Source of the DNA: Gammaproteobacteria bacterium | Lineage (GTDB): Bacteria; Pseudomonadota; Gammaproteobacteria; Pseudomonadales; Pseudomonadaceae | Assembly: GCA_018816095.1 (NCBI GenBank) | Contig: JAHIWP010000002.1 | Coordinates: forward strand, 1-64,000 | Length of the DNA stretch: 64,000 nt | Direction of reading: 5' to 3' | In this document: positions 1-9,333 of the stretch, piece by piece | How positions within the stretch are numbered: position 1 is the stretch's first letter | How the letters are laid out: each line of letters starts with the position of its first letter | Notes under the pieces: model-generated | What the model was told of the DNA's origin: nothing | The model's input: the letters and a program-made list of their open reading frames with translations, nothing else | Databases searched by the model: none | Program-made: the position numbers and the translations under genes

Positions 1-56
1 GAACCTACGACCAATTGGTTAAAAGCCAACTGCTCTACCAACTGAGCTAACGACCC
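1..56 (-). tRNA. tRNA-Lys (TTT), 3' end cut by window edge
   Basis: The reverse complement begins with a GGGTCG acceptor strand, followed by a standard D arm (TAGCTCAGTTGGTAGAGCA) and an anticodon loop CTTTTAA giving anticodon TTT. The T arm runs off the left edge of the window, so the gene is partial only because of the cut. It is the third and last tRNA of a minus-strand cluster Asn-Pro-Lys sharing one upstream promoter. Confidence 0.95.
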
Positions 57-61
57 AAAAA

Positions 62-138
62 TGGTCGGGGTAGGGGGATTCGAACTCCCGACATCCTGCT
101 CCCAAAGCAGGCGCGCTACCGGACTGCGCTATACCCCG
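62..138 (-). tRNA. tRNA-Pro (TGG)
   Basis: On the reverse strand this is a complete 77-nt tRNA. It has the 5' CGGGGTA acceptor strand pairing with TACCCCG, a D arm, a CCTGC/GCAGG anticodon stem around loop TTTGGGA (anticodon TGG), a GTTCGAATC T loop, and an encoded CCA end. It lies in the same orientation between tRNA-Asn and tRNA-Lys, so the three are probably cut from one precursor. Confidence 0.97.
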
Positions 139-147
139 ATGAAAGAT

Positions 148-223
148 TGGCTCCGCGACCAGGACTCGAACCTGGGACCCAATGATTAACAGTCATTTGC
201 TCTACCGACTGAGCTATCGCGGA
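148..223 (-). tRNA. tRNA-Asn (GTT)
   Basis: The reverse strand gives a complete 76-nt tRNA with acceptor TCCGCGA/TCGCGGA, a loop containing anticodon GTT within CTGTTAA, a GGTTCGAGTCC T arm and an encoded CCA. It is the first tRNA of the cluster and lies about 60 nt downstream of a strong candidate promoter. Confidence 0.97.
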
Positions 224-290
224 ACTACTTGCTTCCTTTCTCAGAAATTTGAACCGCTTGTTAATTCGTTTCGCTTGTCTGAGGCGCGCC

Positions 291-318
291 ATTTTACGGT
301 TTATCGCGAAGCTGTCAA
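291..318 (-). promoter_or_regulatory. Sigma-70 promoter of the tRNA operon
   Basis: Read on the minus strand there is a perfect -35 TTGACA (318-313), a 16-nt spacer and -10 TAAAAT (296-291), directly followed by GGCGCGCC. A GC-rich discriminator just after the -10 is typical of stringently controlled stable-RNA promoters. Transcription would start near 285 and read Asn-Pro-Lys. Confidence 0.75.
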
Positions 319-435
319 CCCCTAAAATTGCTTTTAGTACAATGATTTGCAGCTGCGTGATGGGCTGCTATATCTTCCCTATGTCTGTGTTCATTGCAGG
401 ACGCATCTGCCGCAAGGCCTCAGTCAGGAAAGTCC

Positions 436-2784
436 ATGAGTAACCAGGGCACACCGCCAACTCCACCCTCATCTATACAGACCCTTGCCAATCGCGGTAT
501 CCAGCCGCGCTTCGGGGAGCTGGTGCAAAGCTGCCGCAAGCTGGTGATGAATCGCCTGGCCGAGCACCTGACAGGCGTCTTCGCCCAGGTCGACGACACG
601 CTATTTGAATGCGCCGAAAAAGCCGAGAACAATCAGGTGCAAACATTGTTCTTCGACAATATGCGTGAGATCCGTAAGCAGCGCCCACAAATAGAACGCA
701 GCTACCATAAGCAGATCGCACAGAACCTCGCCGACTTCCTCGACGGCAAGCTCAAGCCACTGCCCAGCGTCAGCAACCTGGATGTCGAGCACATGGCCCT
801 GGTGCAAAACGAGGACTATGAAGAAAGCCTGCAAGTCACCAACATGGTCAGCCGCGTCAAGGCTCGCTGTGCACAGCCGCTATTTGCCCTGGAGCAACGC
901 CTGGCCTTGCTGAACAATGGCCAAAAGCTGGGCGAAGACAACAACCCCTTCGGTCCACAGATGATTGCCCAGGCGTTCCGTGACGCCCTTGCCCCCTGCC
1001 CGTTCCCGCTGCGTATAAAGGTCATCCTCTATACGCTGTTTGACACCCACGTCATGCAAAGCCTGGACAGCCTCTATAGCGCACTGAATCAACGCCTGAT
1101 CGAAGCCGGCGTACTGCCGAACCTCAAATACAGCGCACAACGCAACAGCCAGCCCGCACGCCAGAAGACAACGCCCGCCGCCCCTACCGAGCAAGCGGCC
1201 GAGAGCAACGCCAGCACTAACAGACACACCAGCGCAGGTAGCAGCAACGGGCAACAGCCCAGCGCAGGCAACACCGACCTCAGCGGGCCGCCCCCCAGCG
1301 ACCCACTGGAATTACTGGGCAACCTGGCCACCTTGCTGAGCGAACATCGCCAGCGCGACATTGATGCCCCCTTGCTCGGCGGCACCCGCAGCATTGCCAG
1401 CTTTACTCCACGCGAAGCGACCAGCACCTACAGCGCTTCCGCACTGCTGGATGCACTCAATCGTATGCAGCAACACTCAGCCAGCGACCTGTCACAGCGC
1501 CTGCATCGCCCACAGCCAGTTGAAGGCCTGAAAGCCGATTTGCAGCAACAGCTGGAGGCTCATAGCGCGTTTCCCGGCCAACAGAAGGTTTCTGACCAAG
1601 AAGCGGATGTGATCGACCTGGTCGGCATGCTGTTCGACTTTATTCTTGACGACGACAACCTCCCCGACACCTGCAAGACCATCCTCTCGCACCTGCACAC
1701 GCCCTATCTAAAGGTGGCACTGCAAGACAAGGCACTGTTCACCCAGCATCACCACCCTGCCCGCCGCCTGCTCAACAGCATGGCCCAGGCCGGCGTACTG
1801 TATGGCGGTGAAGGCGATGAGCGCGGCCTACTGGCCAAGATGCAATGGGTGGTCGAGCGGGTGATTAATGATTTCTCGGGCGACGTACAGCTGTTTGACG
1901 GTCTGCTGGCGGAGTTTAATGAGTTCGTCGGCACCCTCAGGCACAAGGTCGAACTGCGTGAACGCCGCGCAGTGGAAGCCGCCAAAGGTCGCGACAAACT
2001 GCTCGGCGCTCGCCAGCTTGCCGTCGAGGTCATCGCCAATAGCCTGAACAATCGCCAGCCACCCAGCATTATTCGTAACTTCCTCGAACTGACGTGGGCG
2101 GACGTGCTGGTATTCGTACTGCTGCGCAATGGCGAGCGCAGCCCCGAATGGCAGCGCGCCTGCGAGGCGGCCGAGCAATTGGCATGGAGCGGCACCTTGC
2201 TCGACGAAGCCGGAAGCGAGCGACTACAGAAGCTGCGCGTGCCGCTGCTCGAAGACTTGCGTAAAGGTCTTGAGCTGCTCGGCGGTTACCACGAAGCGGG
2301 CATTCGCCGCCTGCTGCAGGATTTGGTGGCCTGCCAGCATGCCGTACAAGCCAAACAACCACAGGTGGCCGCCAAGCTCCAACCCAGCCTGCCAGACAGT
2401 CCGCTGGCCGCCATGCTCGGCGAAGATGCAGCCCTGGCGACCCTGGCACCACGCGAGTCAACCCTCTCGACGCGCGCTCAGGCACTGGCCAAAGAGCTTG
2501 GCCATATCGAGTTCGGCACCTGGTTCGAATTTGTCACGGGCGAGCAGGTGCGCCTGCTCAAGCTGTCTTGGTTCAGCCCAACAACGCGCAACTACATGTT
2601 TGTCGACCAGAGCGGCCAACGCGTGGCAATCAAGCCACTCACTCAACTGGCCACTGAAATGGAACAAGGACTCGCACGCATCGTTACCCCCGAACGAGGT
2701 GCTCCACTGGTGGACCGCGCCCTTACCGCTATTTACCGCGTGCTGCAGCGTTTTACCGGCCGCACGGCTGAGCCCCAAGAATAA
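436..2784 (+). CDS. DUF1631 family protein
   Basis: The 782-residue protein matches the large DUF1631 family of pseudomonads and related proteobacteria, whose biochemical role I do not know. It has no signal peptide or membrane segment and is rich in Gln, Leu and Ala. A low-complexity Pro/Ala/Ser linker lies at about residues 250-305, between an N-terminal and a long helical C-terminal part. The ATG at 436 is preferred over an in-frame upstream ATG at 394 because AGGAAAG lies at a good distance upstream. A PilZ-domain gene follows after 9 nt, so the two are almost certainly co-transcribed. This association suggests, but does not prove, a link to cyclic-di-GMP signalling. Confidence 0.85.
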   Translation: MSNQGTPPTPPSSIQTLANRGIQPRFGELVQSCRKLVMNRLAEHLTGVFAQVDDTLFECAEKAENNQVQTLFFDNMREIRKQRPQIERSYHKQIAQNLADFLDGKLKPLPSVSNLDVEHMALVQNEDYEESLQVTNMVSRVKARCAQPLFALEQRLALLNNGQKLGEDNNPFGPQMIAQAFRDALAPCPFPLRIKVILYTLFDTHVMQSLDSLYSALNQRLIEAGVLPNLKYSAQRNSQPARQKTTPAAPTEQAAESNASTNRHTSAGSSNGQQPSAGNTDLSGPPPSDPLELLGNLATLLSEHRQRDIDAPLLGGTRSIASFTPREATSTYSASALLDALNRMQQHSASDLSQRLHRPQPVEGLKADLQQQLEAHSAFPGQQKVSDQEADVIDLVGMLFDFILDDDNLPDTCKTILSHLHTPYLKVALQDKALFTQHHHPARRLLNSMAQAGVLYGGEGDERGLLAKMQWVVERVINDFSGDVQLFDGLLAEFNEFVGTLRHKVELRERRAVEAAKGRDKLLGARQLAVEVIANSLNNRQPPSIIRNFLELTWADVLVFVLLRNGERSPEWQRACEAAEQLAWSGTLLDEAGSERLQKLRVPLLEDLRKGLELLGGYHEAGIRRLLQDLVACQHAVQAKQPQVAAKLQPSLPDSPLAAMLGEDAALATLAPRESTLSTRAQALAKELGHIEFGTWFEFVTGEQVRLLKLSWFSPTTRNYMFVDQSGQRVAIKPLTQLATEMEQGLARIVTPERGAPLVDRALTAIYRVLQRFTGRTAEPQE

Positions 2785-2793
2785 GGAACTCGC

Positions 2794-3129
2794 ATGAATG
2801 ACGAACGTCGCCTGCATAACCGGCATAGCGCCGACGTGCAGCTGGAGGTCTTTGACCTGCACTCAGGCCAACGCCTGGGCCGCATAGTCGACCTGTCTGC
2901 TGATGGCTTTATGTTATTTAGCGACACACCGCTGACTGCAGATGAGCTGGTGGAATGCCGCCTGGTCAGCGAGCAGCTGATTGATGGCGTAGGTGAAATA
3001 ACCCTGGGGGCTGACTGCCTGTGGAGCCGTCCAGGTGCTGACGGCCAACACTGCTGGGCCGGGTTTCATATCATTGACCTGGCCGAGGACCAGGCAGCCG
3101 CCCTGGAAATTCTGCTCAAGCACCTGTAA
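2794..3129 (+). CDS. PilZ domain protein (c-di-GMP receptor type)
   Basis: The 111-residue protein is a stand-alone PilZ domain. Both c-di-GMP binding signatures are visible: an RxxxR near the N terminus (R6 and R10) and DxSxxG at 33-38 (D33, S35, G38). Family members bind c-di-GMP and change conformation to act on a partner. The gene starts 9 nt after the DUF1631 gene with AAGGA upstream, making DUF1631 the obvious candidate partner. It is not the pilus-assembly PilZ protein, which lacks intact binding motifs. A strong terminator follows directly. Confidence 0.9.
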   Translation: MNDERRLHNRHSADVQLEVFDLHSGQRLGRIVDLSADGFMLFSDTPLTADELVECRLVSEQLIDGVGEITLGADCLWSRPGADGQHCWAGFHIIDLAEDQAAALEILLKHL

Positions 3130-3136
3130 TCCAGGC

Positions 3137-3180
3137 AAAAAAACACCCCGGTCAGCGCATGCTGAACCGGGGTGTTTTTA
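3137..3180. terminator. Bidirectional rho-independent terminator
   Basis: A long GC-rich hairpin with arms AACACCCCGGT-CAGC and GCTG-AACCGGGGTGTT is flanked by A-runs on the left and T-runs on the right. It can stop both the DUF1631-PilZ transcript and the convergent clpB transcript. Confidence 0.92.
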
Positions 3181-3212
3181 TCTGGCGAGGTTATTAATGC
3201 CGCTAACCAGGA

Positions 3213-5777
3213 TCAGTCGAAGACGATCTCTTCGCCCTCTACCCGACCGGTGACGCTGCTGCCCGGCGCGAACTTGCCGGCCAAGATCAACTGCGCCAAG
3301 GGGTTTTCGATCCAGCGCTGCACGGCACGCTTGAGCGGACGCGCGCCATACACAGGGTCGTAACCAATGGCAATCAGCTTGTCCATCGCCTCAGCCGAGA
3401 GATCAAGGTTCAGCTCACGCTCAGCCAGACGCTCACGCAAGCGCCCCAGCTGGATTTGCGCGATACCGGCAATTTGATCACGGGCCAGCGGCTCGAAAAT
3501 CACCACTTCATCAATACGGTTGATGAATTCCGGACGGAAATGCACACCGACCGCATCCATCACCGCTGCGCGCTGCGCTTCACGATCACCCACCAACTCC
3601 TGAATCTGTGCGGACCCCAGGTTGGAGGTCATCACGATCACGGTGTTCTTGAAGTCCACAGTGCGACCGTGACTGTCCGTCAGACGACCATCTTCCAGCA
3701 CCTGCAACAGCACGTTGAAGACATCCGGGTGAGCCTTCTCCACCTCATCCAGCAAAATCACTGAATAAGGCTTACGGCGCACGGCCTCGGTCAAATAACC
3801 GCCCTCTTCATAACCGACATAGCCTGGCGGCGCGCCGATCAGCCGCGCCACGGAGTGTTTCTCCATAAACTCGGACATATCGATACGCACCAGCGCGTCT
3901 TCGGTGTCGAACAGGAACTCCGCCAGCGCCTTGCACAACTCGGTCTTACCGACACCGGTCGGGCCAAGGAACAGGAACGAGCCGCTCGGCCGATTAGGAT
4001 CAGACAGCCCTGCACGGGAGCGCCGCACCGCATTGGCAACCGCCACCACGGCTTCATCTTGACCGATCACGCGCTGATGCAGCAGACCTTCCATTTTCAG
4101 CAGTTTGTCACGCTCGCCTTCAAGCATCTTGCTGACCGGAATACCGGTCCACTTCGACACCACTTCGGCAATCTCTTCCTCGGTGACCTTGCTGCGCAGC
4201 AACTGATTATCTTTTTTGCCGTGCTGGTCGACCATTAGCAGGCTGCGCTCCAGATCTGGAATAACGCTGTACTGCAACTTGGCCATTTGTTCCAAGTCAC
4301 TCTTGCGCCGCGCCGTTTCGAGCTCCTGCCGAGCCTGCTCAATTTTCTGCTGGATCTGCGCAGAGCCTTGCACCTCGGCCTTTTCCGACTTCCAGATTTC
4401 CTCCAGATCGGCGTATTCACGCTCCAGACGGGCGATGTCTTCCTTGAGTTTTTCCAGGCGCTTCAACGCCGCCTCATCATCTTCTTTCTTCAACGCCTGA
4501 CGCTCAACTTTGAGCTGAATCAAGCGGCGTTCCAGACGGTCCAGCACCTCTGGCTTGGAGTCGATTTCCATACGGATACGGCTGGCCGCCTCGTCAATCA
4601 AGTCGATGGCTTTATCCGGCAACTGGCGGTCGGTGATATAGCGATGGCTAAGCTTGGCCGCCGCGATAATTGCGCCGTCGGTAATGGCCACCTTGTGGTG
4701 CACCTCGTAGCGCTCTTTAAGGCCACGCAGGATGGCGATGGTGTCCTCTTCACTCGGCTCATCCACCAGTACTTTCTGGAAACGCCGCTCCAACGCGGCA
4801 TCCTTTTCGATGTACTGACGGTACTCGTCGAGGGTGGTCGCGCCCACACAATGCAGCTCACCGCGAGCCAGAGCCGGCTTGAGCATATTGCCGGCGTCCA
4901 TTGAGCCCTCGCCTTTACCGGCGCCGACCATGGTGTGCAGCTCGTCGATAAACAGGATGATGCGGCCTTCCTGCTTGCCCAACTCATTGAGCACCGCTTT
5001 CAGGCGTTCTTCAAACTCACCACGGAACTTGGCACCGGCGATCAGCGCGCCCATGTCCAGCGACAGCACGCGCTTGTCCTTCAGGCTATCCGGCACTTCG
5101 CCATTAACAATGCGCTGGGCGAGCCCCTCAACAATCGCGGTTTTACCCACGCCCGGCTCACCGATCAACACCGGATTGTTCTTGGTACGACGCTGCAATA
5201 CTTGGATGGTGCGGCGGATTTCATCATCACGACCGATCACCGGATCCAGCTTGCCGTCTTCGGCGCGCTTGGTTAGGTCGACGGTGAACTTATCCAGCGC
5301 CTGGCGATTTTCTTCGACATTCGGGTCATTCACCGCATCGCCGCCGCGCAGGTTCGCCACGGCGTTTTCCAGCGCTTTACGGCTGACGCCCTGGCCGAGC
5401 AGCAGCTTGCCCAGCTTGGTGCTGTCATCCATCGCCGCCAACAGCACCAACTCGCTGGAGATAAACTGATCGCCCTTCTGCTGCGACAAGCGATCGGCCT
5501 GATTGAGCAAACGCGCCAAATCCTGCGACAGATTTACGTCACCGGATGGGTTCTGAATTTTGCCTAGCTGATCCAGCTCCTTGGCCAAGGCCAGGCGCAG
5601 GCTATTCACATCAAAGCCGACCTGCATCAACAGGGGCTTAATCGAGCCGCCCTGCTGTTCGAGCAGCGCTTGCATCAAATGCAGCGGCTCAATGGCCGCA
5701 TGGTCGAGGCCAACGGCCATGGATTGCGCATCGGATAGCGCGAGTTGCAGCTTGCTAGTTAAACGATCAATACGCAT
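3213..5777 (-). CDS. clpB: ATP-dependent disaggregase ClpB
   Basis: The 854-residue protein is a full-length Hsp100 disaggregase that works with DnaK to resolubilise aggregated proteins in the cytoplasm. Visible parts in order: an N-terminal Clp repeat domain starting [18 protein letters not shown], the first AAA module with Walker [10 protein letters not shown], the coiled-coil middle domain rich in charged heptads (roughly 410-520), and the second AAA module with GPTGVGKTE and sensor motifs. The start is taken at the ATG at 5777, with AGAGGG nine bases upstream. A TTG nine bases further upstream sits on top of that ribosome site and was rejected. A heat-shock promoter lies upstream. Confidence 0.98.
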   Translation of the reverse strand: MRIDRLTSKLQLALSDAQSMAVGLDHAAIEPLHLMQALLEQQGGSIKPLLMQVGFDVNSLRLALAKELDQLGKIQNPSGDVNLSQDLARLLNQADRLSQQKGDQFISSELVLLAAMDDSTKLGKLLLGQGVSRKALENAVANLRGGDAVNDPNVEENRQALDKFTVDLTKRAEDGKLDPVIGRDDEIRRTIQVLQRRTKNNPVLIGEPGVGKTAIVEGLAQRIVNGEVPDSLKDKRVLSLDMGALIAGAKFRGEFEERLKAVLNELGKQEGRIILFIDELHTMVGAGKGEGSMDAGNMLKPALARGELHCVGATTLDEYRQYIEKDAALERRFQKVLVDEPSEEDTIAILRGLKERYEVHHKVAITDGAIIAAAKLSHRYITDRQLPDKAIDLIDEAASRIRMEIDSKPEVLDRLERRLIQLKVERQALKKEDDEAALKRLEKLKEDIARLEREYADLEEIWKSEKAEVQGSAQIQQKIEQARQELETARRKSDLEQMAKLQYSVIPDLERSLLMVDQHGKKDNQLLRSKVTEEEIAEVVSKWTGIPVSKMLEGERDKLLKMEGLLHQRVIGQDEAVVAVANAVRRSRAGLSDPNRPSGSFLFLGPTGVGKTELCKALAEFLFDTEDALVRIDMSEFMEKHSVARLIGAPPGYVGYEEGGYLTEAVRRKPYSVILLDEVEKAHPDVFNVLLQVLEDGRLTDSHGRTVDFKNTVIVMTSNLGSAQIQELVGDREAQRAAVMDAVGVHFRPEFINRIDEVVIFEPLARDQIAGIAQIQLGRLRERLAERELNLDLSAEAMDKLIAIGYDPVYGARPLKRAVQRWIENPLAQLILAGKFAPGSSVTGRVEGEEIVFD

Positions 5778-5852
5778 ATCAATCAACCCTCTTAGTGGTG
5801 GCAGGCCGGCGCACTGAATCGCACCCAGACAAAGAAACCTGCGGATGAAGAG

Positions 5853-5881
5853 TAGATGAGGTCGATTGTGCGCGTTTCAAG
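5853..5881 (-). promoter_or_regulatory. Sigma-32 heat-shock promoter of clpB
   Basis: On the minus strand the -35 element CTTGAAA (5881-5875) and the -10 element CTCATCTA (5860-5853) are separated by 14 nt. The sigma-32 consensus is CTTGAAA with CCCATNTA at 13-15 nt, so only one base differs in the core. It lies about 75 nt upstream of the clpB ATG, as expected for this chaperone. Confidence 0.85.
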
Positions 5882-5951
5882 TCGCGCGGCGTTGATGAGG
5901 GTCAGTAAAACAGCACCGCGAGCCACTGCAAGCCCGCGGCGATGCACGCGC

Positions 5952-6677
5952 TCAGTTACCTAGCCAGATCAGGCTGGCAAAGCGCCCGGTTTGCGCCGAA
6001 CGGCGGTAAGAGAAGAAACGTGGGTCGGTAACGGTACAGAAATCACCGCCATACACCGCCTCGACACCACAGGCCGCCAGACGGATGCGTGCCAGCTGGT
6101 AAATATCGGCCATAAACTTGCCTGGGTTAACGCTCGGCTGGAATGCAGCCGCCGCTTGCGCCTGCTGGCCGACAAAGGCCTCGCGCACTTCCGCTCCCAC
6201 CTCAAAGGCTTGTGGCCCAATCGCCGGGCCTAACCAGACCAACACCTGATCCGCCGGCACGGCCAGCTCATTCAGAGTGGCCTCCAGCACGCCGCCGGCC
6301 AGTCCACGCCAGCCCGCATGAGCGGCCGCCACGCGCGTGCCCGCGCGATCACAGAATAAAACCGGCAAACAGTCGGCGGTCATCACCGTGCAGGCAACGC
6401 CCGGGGTTTCGGTCCAGCTAGCATCAGCTTCAAGCACTGCCGCTGGATTAGCTTCGACAACCGCAACACCGTGCACCTGCTGCAACCAGGCGGGCTTACA
6501 GCCCAACAGACTGACCAGGCGCTGACGGTTTTTAGCGACGGCCTGCGGATCATCGGCAACATGCTCACCGACGTTAAGGCTGTCATACGGCGCAACGCTG
6601 ACACCCCCACTGCGGGTGGTGACACAGGTTTTGACCTTGGCCGGCGCGGGCCACTGCGGCATCAGCCAGTCGTGCAT
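5952..6677 (-). CDS. pgeF: Purine nucleoside phosphorylase / laccase-domain protein YfiH
   Basis: The 241-residue protein belongs to the YfiH (DUF152, multicopper polyphenol oxidase/LACC1) family. Members phosphorolyse or deaminate purine nucleosides, and E. coli YfiH is reported to edit peptidoglycan precursors. Family signatures are present: PQWPAP near the start, the TTRSGGVS motif, a CTVMTADCLPVL metal-binding segment, AAAHAGWRGL and a C-terminal DPRFFSYRR. The ATG at 6677 matches the E. coli start; an upstream TTG at 6689 inside the rluD end is also possible. It lies 4 nt after rluD in the same operon, a conserved pairing. Confidence 0.92.
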   Translation of the reverse strand: MHDWLMPQWPAPAKVKTCVTTRSGGVSVAPYDSLNVGEHVADDPQAVAKNRQRLVSLLGCKPAWLQQVHGVAVVEANPAAVLEADASWTETPGVACTVMTADCLPVLFCDRAGTRVAAAHAGWRGLAGGVLEATLNELAVPADQVLVWLGPAIGPQAFEVGAEVREAFVGQQAQAAAAFQPSVNPGKFMADIYQLARIRLAACGVEAVYGGDFCTVTDPRFFSYRRSAQTGRFASLIWLGN

Positions 6678-6681
6678 CTTG

Positions 6682-7656
6682 TCACCCAATAAATGCCTCG
6701 CGGTCCTGGCGCAACAGCGTCAGCAACCAGACAAAGTCATCCGGCAATGGCGACTGCCACTTCATCCGCTCGCCAGTGATCGGATGGTCCAGTTCGAGGA
6801 AACGCGCATGCAACGCCTGGCGCGGGAACTCCTTGAGGGTCTGCACCATGCTTGGGTTGGCGGCCGGCGGAATGCGGAAGCGTCCGCCGTAAACCGGATC
6901 ACCCACCAGCGGATAACCGATATGACTCATGTGCACACGGATCTGGTGCGTGCGCCCGGTTTCCAGCTTGACCCGCGCATGGGTATGCGAGCGATAGCGC
7001 TCTAGCACCCGGTAATGACTCACCGCCGGCTTACCACCATCGCTAACCGCCATACGCTGACGCTGCGACGAGCTACGACCGATCGGTGCATTGATCTTGC
7101 CGCCTGCGGTGATCACGCCGATCACGATGCACTCATAGATGCGGCTAACCGAGCGCTTCTGCAACTGGTCAACCAGACGGGTCTGCGCCTCAATGGTCTT
7201 GGCCACGACCATTAAACCGGTGGTGTCCTTGTCCAGACGGTGCACGATGCCCGCACGCGGCACATTAATGATGTCCGGCACGTGGTGCAGCAAGGCGTTG
7301 AGCAAGGTGCCATCGGCATGCCCGGCGGCCGGATGCACCACCAGGCCGGCAGGTTTGTCGATGACCAGAATCTGCTCATCTTCGTAGACGATGTTCAGCG
7401 GGATGTCCTGGGCAACCCACTCACCCTGGGCCTCCTGCTCGGCCTTGAGCGCCAGCAGCGAACCGCCGTGGACGATATCGCGCGGGCGCAGGACCGCACC
7501 ATCGACGGTCAGCAGACCCTCTTTGATCCAGGCAGACAGACGCGAACGCGAGTGCTCGGCGAACAGGAGTGCGGCGACTTGATCGAGGCGTTGACCACCC
7601 ATGTCATAGGGCACCTCGGCGTTCAGTTCAATAATCTGCTTATTAATAGAGGGCAT
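6682..7656 (-). CDS. rluD: 23S rRNA pseudouridine(1911/1915/1917) synthase RluD
   Basis: The 324-residue enzyme makes three pseudouridines in helix 69 of 23S rRNA. It has an N-terminal S4 RNA-binding domain (about 20-80, with GQRLDQVAALLF and the LTVDG turn) and an RluA-type catalytic domain with the HRLDKDTTGL motif, where D142 is the catalytic aspartate. The ATG at 7656 is chosen over a TTG nine bases upstream; neither has a strong ribosome-binding site. It is the first gene of the rluD-pgeF pair and diverges from bamD. Confidence 0.95.
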   Translation of the reverse strand: MPSINKQIIELNAEVPYDMGGQRLDQVAALLFAEHSRSRLSAWIKEGLLTVDGAVLRPRDIVHGGSLLALKAEQEAQGEWVAQDIPLNIVYEDEQILVIDKPAGLVVHPAAGHADGTLLNALLHHVPDIINVPRAGIVHRLDKDTTGLMVVAKTIEAQTRLVDQLQKRSVSRIYECIVIGVITAGGKINAPIGRSSSQRQRMAVSDGGKPAVSHYRVLERYRSHTHARVKLETGRTHQIRVHMSHIGYPLVGDPVYGGRFRIPPAANPSMVQTLKEFPRQALHARFLELDHPITGERMKWQSPLPDDFVWLLTLLRQDREAFIG

Positions 7657-7814
7657 GCTCGGCAACGGCGGGAAAGTCTGAAAGGTCTAGCCTTTGGTTT
7701 CGGCTACACGCTTGTGGTTAAATACGGCGTCTTTGCCCCAGGGGTACCGGGGGCGCTCATCATAACAGGACGGCTTTGCTCAAGACAGCCGCCGTCACAG
7801 GGACGCAAGCCGCC

Positions 7815-8795
7815 ATGCAAGTGAAACACCTGCTGCTGATCGCAATCCTCGCCCTCACCGCCGCCTGCTCATCAAAACAGGTGGTTGACGAAAACCTGAG
7901 CGAGGCCGAACTCTACCAGCAGGCACAAGCCGACCTGGACAACAGTAGCTACACCACTGCGGTGGCCAAGCTCAAGGCGCTGGAGTCGCGCTACCCGTTC
8001 GGCCGCTACGCCGAGCAGGCTCAGCTGGAGCTGATTTACGCCTACTACAAGAACGTTGAGCCGGAAGCGGCAAAGTCCGCCGCCGATCGTTTTATCCGCC
8101 TACACCCGCAGCACGCCAACGTTGATTACGCCTATTACCTTAAGGGCCTCGCCTCTTTCGACCAGGACCGCGGCCTAATTGCCCGCTTCGTCCCGCTGGA
8201 CATGACCAAGCGCGACCCAGGTGCCGCCCGCGACTCTTACAACGAGTTTGCCCAACTCACCAGCCGCTTCCCGACCAGCCGCTACGCGCCAGACGCCAAG
8301 CAGCGCATGATCTACCTGCGCAACCTGCTGGCCGCTTACGAAATCCACGTGGCGCACTACTACCTGACCCGCAACGCCTACGTGGCTGCCGCCAACCGCG
8401 GCCGCTACGTGGTGGAAAACTTCCAGGAAACCCCGGCAGTCGGTGACGGCCTGGCGGTGATGACCGAAGCCTACCAGCGCCTGACTCTGGATGACCTGGC
8501 TGCCACTAGCCTGGAAGCCCTTAAACTCAACTACCCAGATCACCCAAGCCTGGTCGACGGCCAATTCGTACCGCGCGAAGAAGAAGCCGATACACGCTCC
8601 TGGATGGCCAAGGCTACCCTGGGCCTGATCGAAACCGATACGCCGCTGCCGCCAGGCGAAACCCGCGCCAGCCAGGACGTTATCCGCCAGTACGAAGATG
8701 CCGAAGAACTGATCCCGGATGAACTCAAAGCCGAAGAAGCCGAAGCACCGAGCCGCTCCTGGTTCAGCTACCTGACCTTTGGCCTGTTCGACTGA
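7815..8795 (+). CDS. bamD: Outer membrane assembly lipoprotein BamD
   Basis: The 326-residue protein is the essential lipoprotein of the BAM complex (called ComL in older annotation), which inserts barrel proteins into the outer membrane. A type II signal peptide ends in lipobox LTAAC with lipidated C18, followed by five tetratricopeptide-like repeats beginning [20 protein letters not shown]. It extends somewhat beyond the usual C terminus of about 245 residues in E. coli, as is normal in Pseudomonas. The start at 7815 places the charged n-region MQVKH directly before the hydrophobic core; longer in-frame starts would destroy this. A terminator follows. Confidence 0.96.
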   Translation: MQVKHLLLIAILALTAACSSKQVVDENLSEAELYQQAQADLDNSSYTTAVAKLKALESRYPFGRYAEQAQLELIYAYYKNVEPEAAKSAADRFIRLHPQHANVDYAYYLKGLASFDQDRGLIARFVPLDMTKRDPGAARDSYNEFAQLTSRFPTSRYAPDAKQRMIYLRNLLAAYEIHVAHYYLTRNAYVAAANRGRYVVENFQETPAVGDGLAVMTEAYQRLTLDDLAATSLEALKLNYPDHPSLVDGQFVPREEEADTRSWMAKATLGLIETDTPLPPGETRASQDVIRQYEDAEELIPDELKAEEAEAPSRSWFSYLTFGLFD

Positions 8796-8811
8796 GCAAG
8801 CGCAACACCGC

Positions 8812-8839
8812 AAAAGGGAGGCTTCGGCCTCCCTTTTTC
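8812..8839 (+). terminator. Terminator downstream of bamD
   Basis: The hairpin GGGAGGC-TTCG-GCCTCCC has the stable TTCG tetraloop, with an A-run before and a T-run after. It sits 17 nt after the bamD stop codon. Confidence 0.93.
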
Positions 8840-9087
8840 ATACCTGCGTGAACCGGAGAGTTCGGCGACCCCATCAGCAATCAACCGGCGTGCAAAGCTG
8901 ACCAGCGCCAACATACGCCCCACAATCTGCCTGCAACCTATATGTGGCACATGCCCCGGCGTTAACCGAATTGGCTCACCTGCTCACCTGCCAATACGCA
9001 TAACAACGCCTGGGTCACTGTTTGAACGCTGGGCGCGTGCGAACGGGTTAGCTAAACTGCGCGCCTGCCAAATAAAAAGAGAGCGCC

Positions 9088-9333
9088 ATGGGCCTGTTCC
9101 GCTTGCTGTTCTGGATTGCCATCATTGCTGCCGCCTTCTGGCTGTGGCGGCGCCTTACCCGGCCAACAACCACGCGCCCGCAACGCCCTGACGCGACAGC
9201 AAAGCCAGCGCCAATGGTGCGCTGCCAGCAGTGCGGTATTCATGTACCCCGCGATAACGCACTGGCAAAGGGCGAACAGTGGTTCTGCAGCCAGGATCAT
9301 CTAGACCAAGACACCAAGTCCCGTGAACACTGA
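9088..9333 (+). CDS. PP0621-like small membrane protein with zinc-ribbon-like tail
   Basis: The 81-residue protein has one N-terminal membrane helix (LFRLLFWIAIIAAAFWLW), a basic Pro/Thr/Arg linker, and a C-terminal segment with CQQCG and a later Cys-His pair (FCSQDHL). Those residues could bind zinc. It resembles the PP0621 family found upstream of pilS in pseudomonads; the function is unknown. AGAGAG precedes the ATG. The end overlaps the pilS start by 11 nt, so translation is probably coupled and a role near PilS is possible, though this is only inference. Confidence 0.82.
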   Translation: MGLFRLLFWIAIIAAAFWLWRRLTRPTTTRPQRPDATAKPAPMVRCQQCGIHVPRDNALAKGEQWFCSQDHLDQDTKSREH

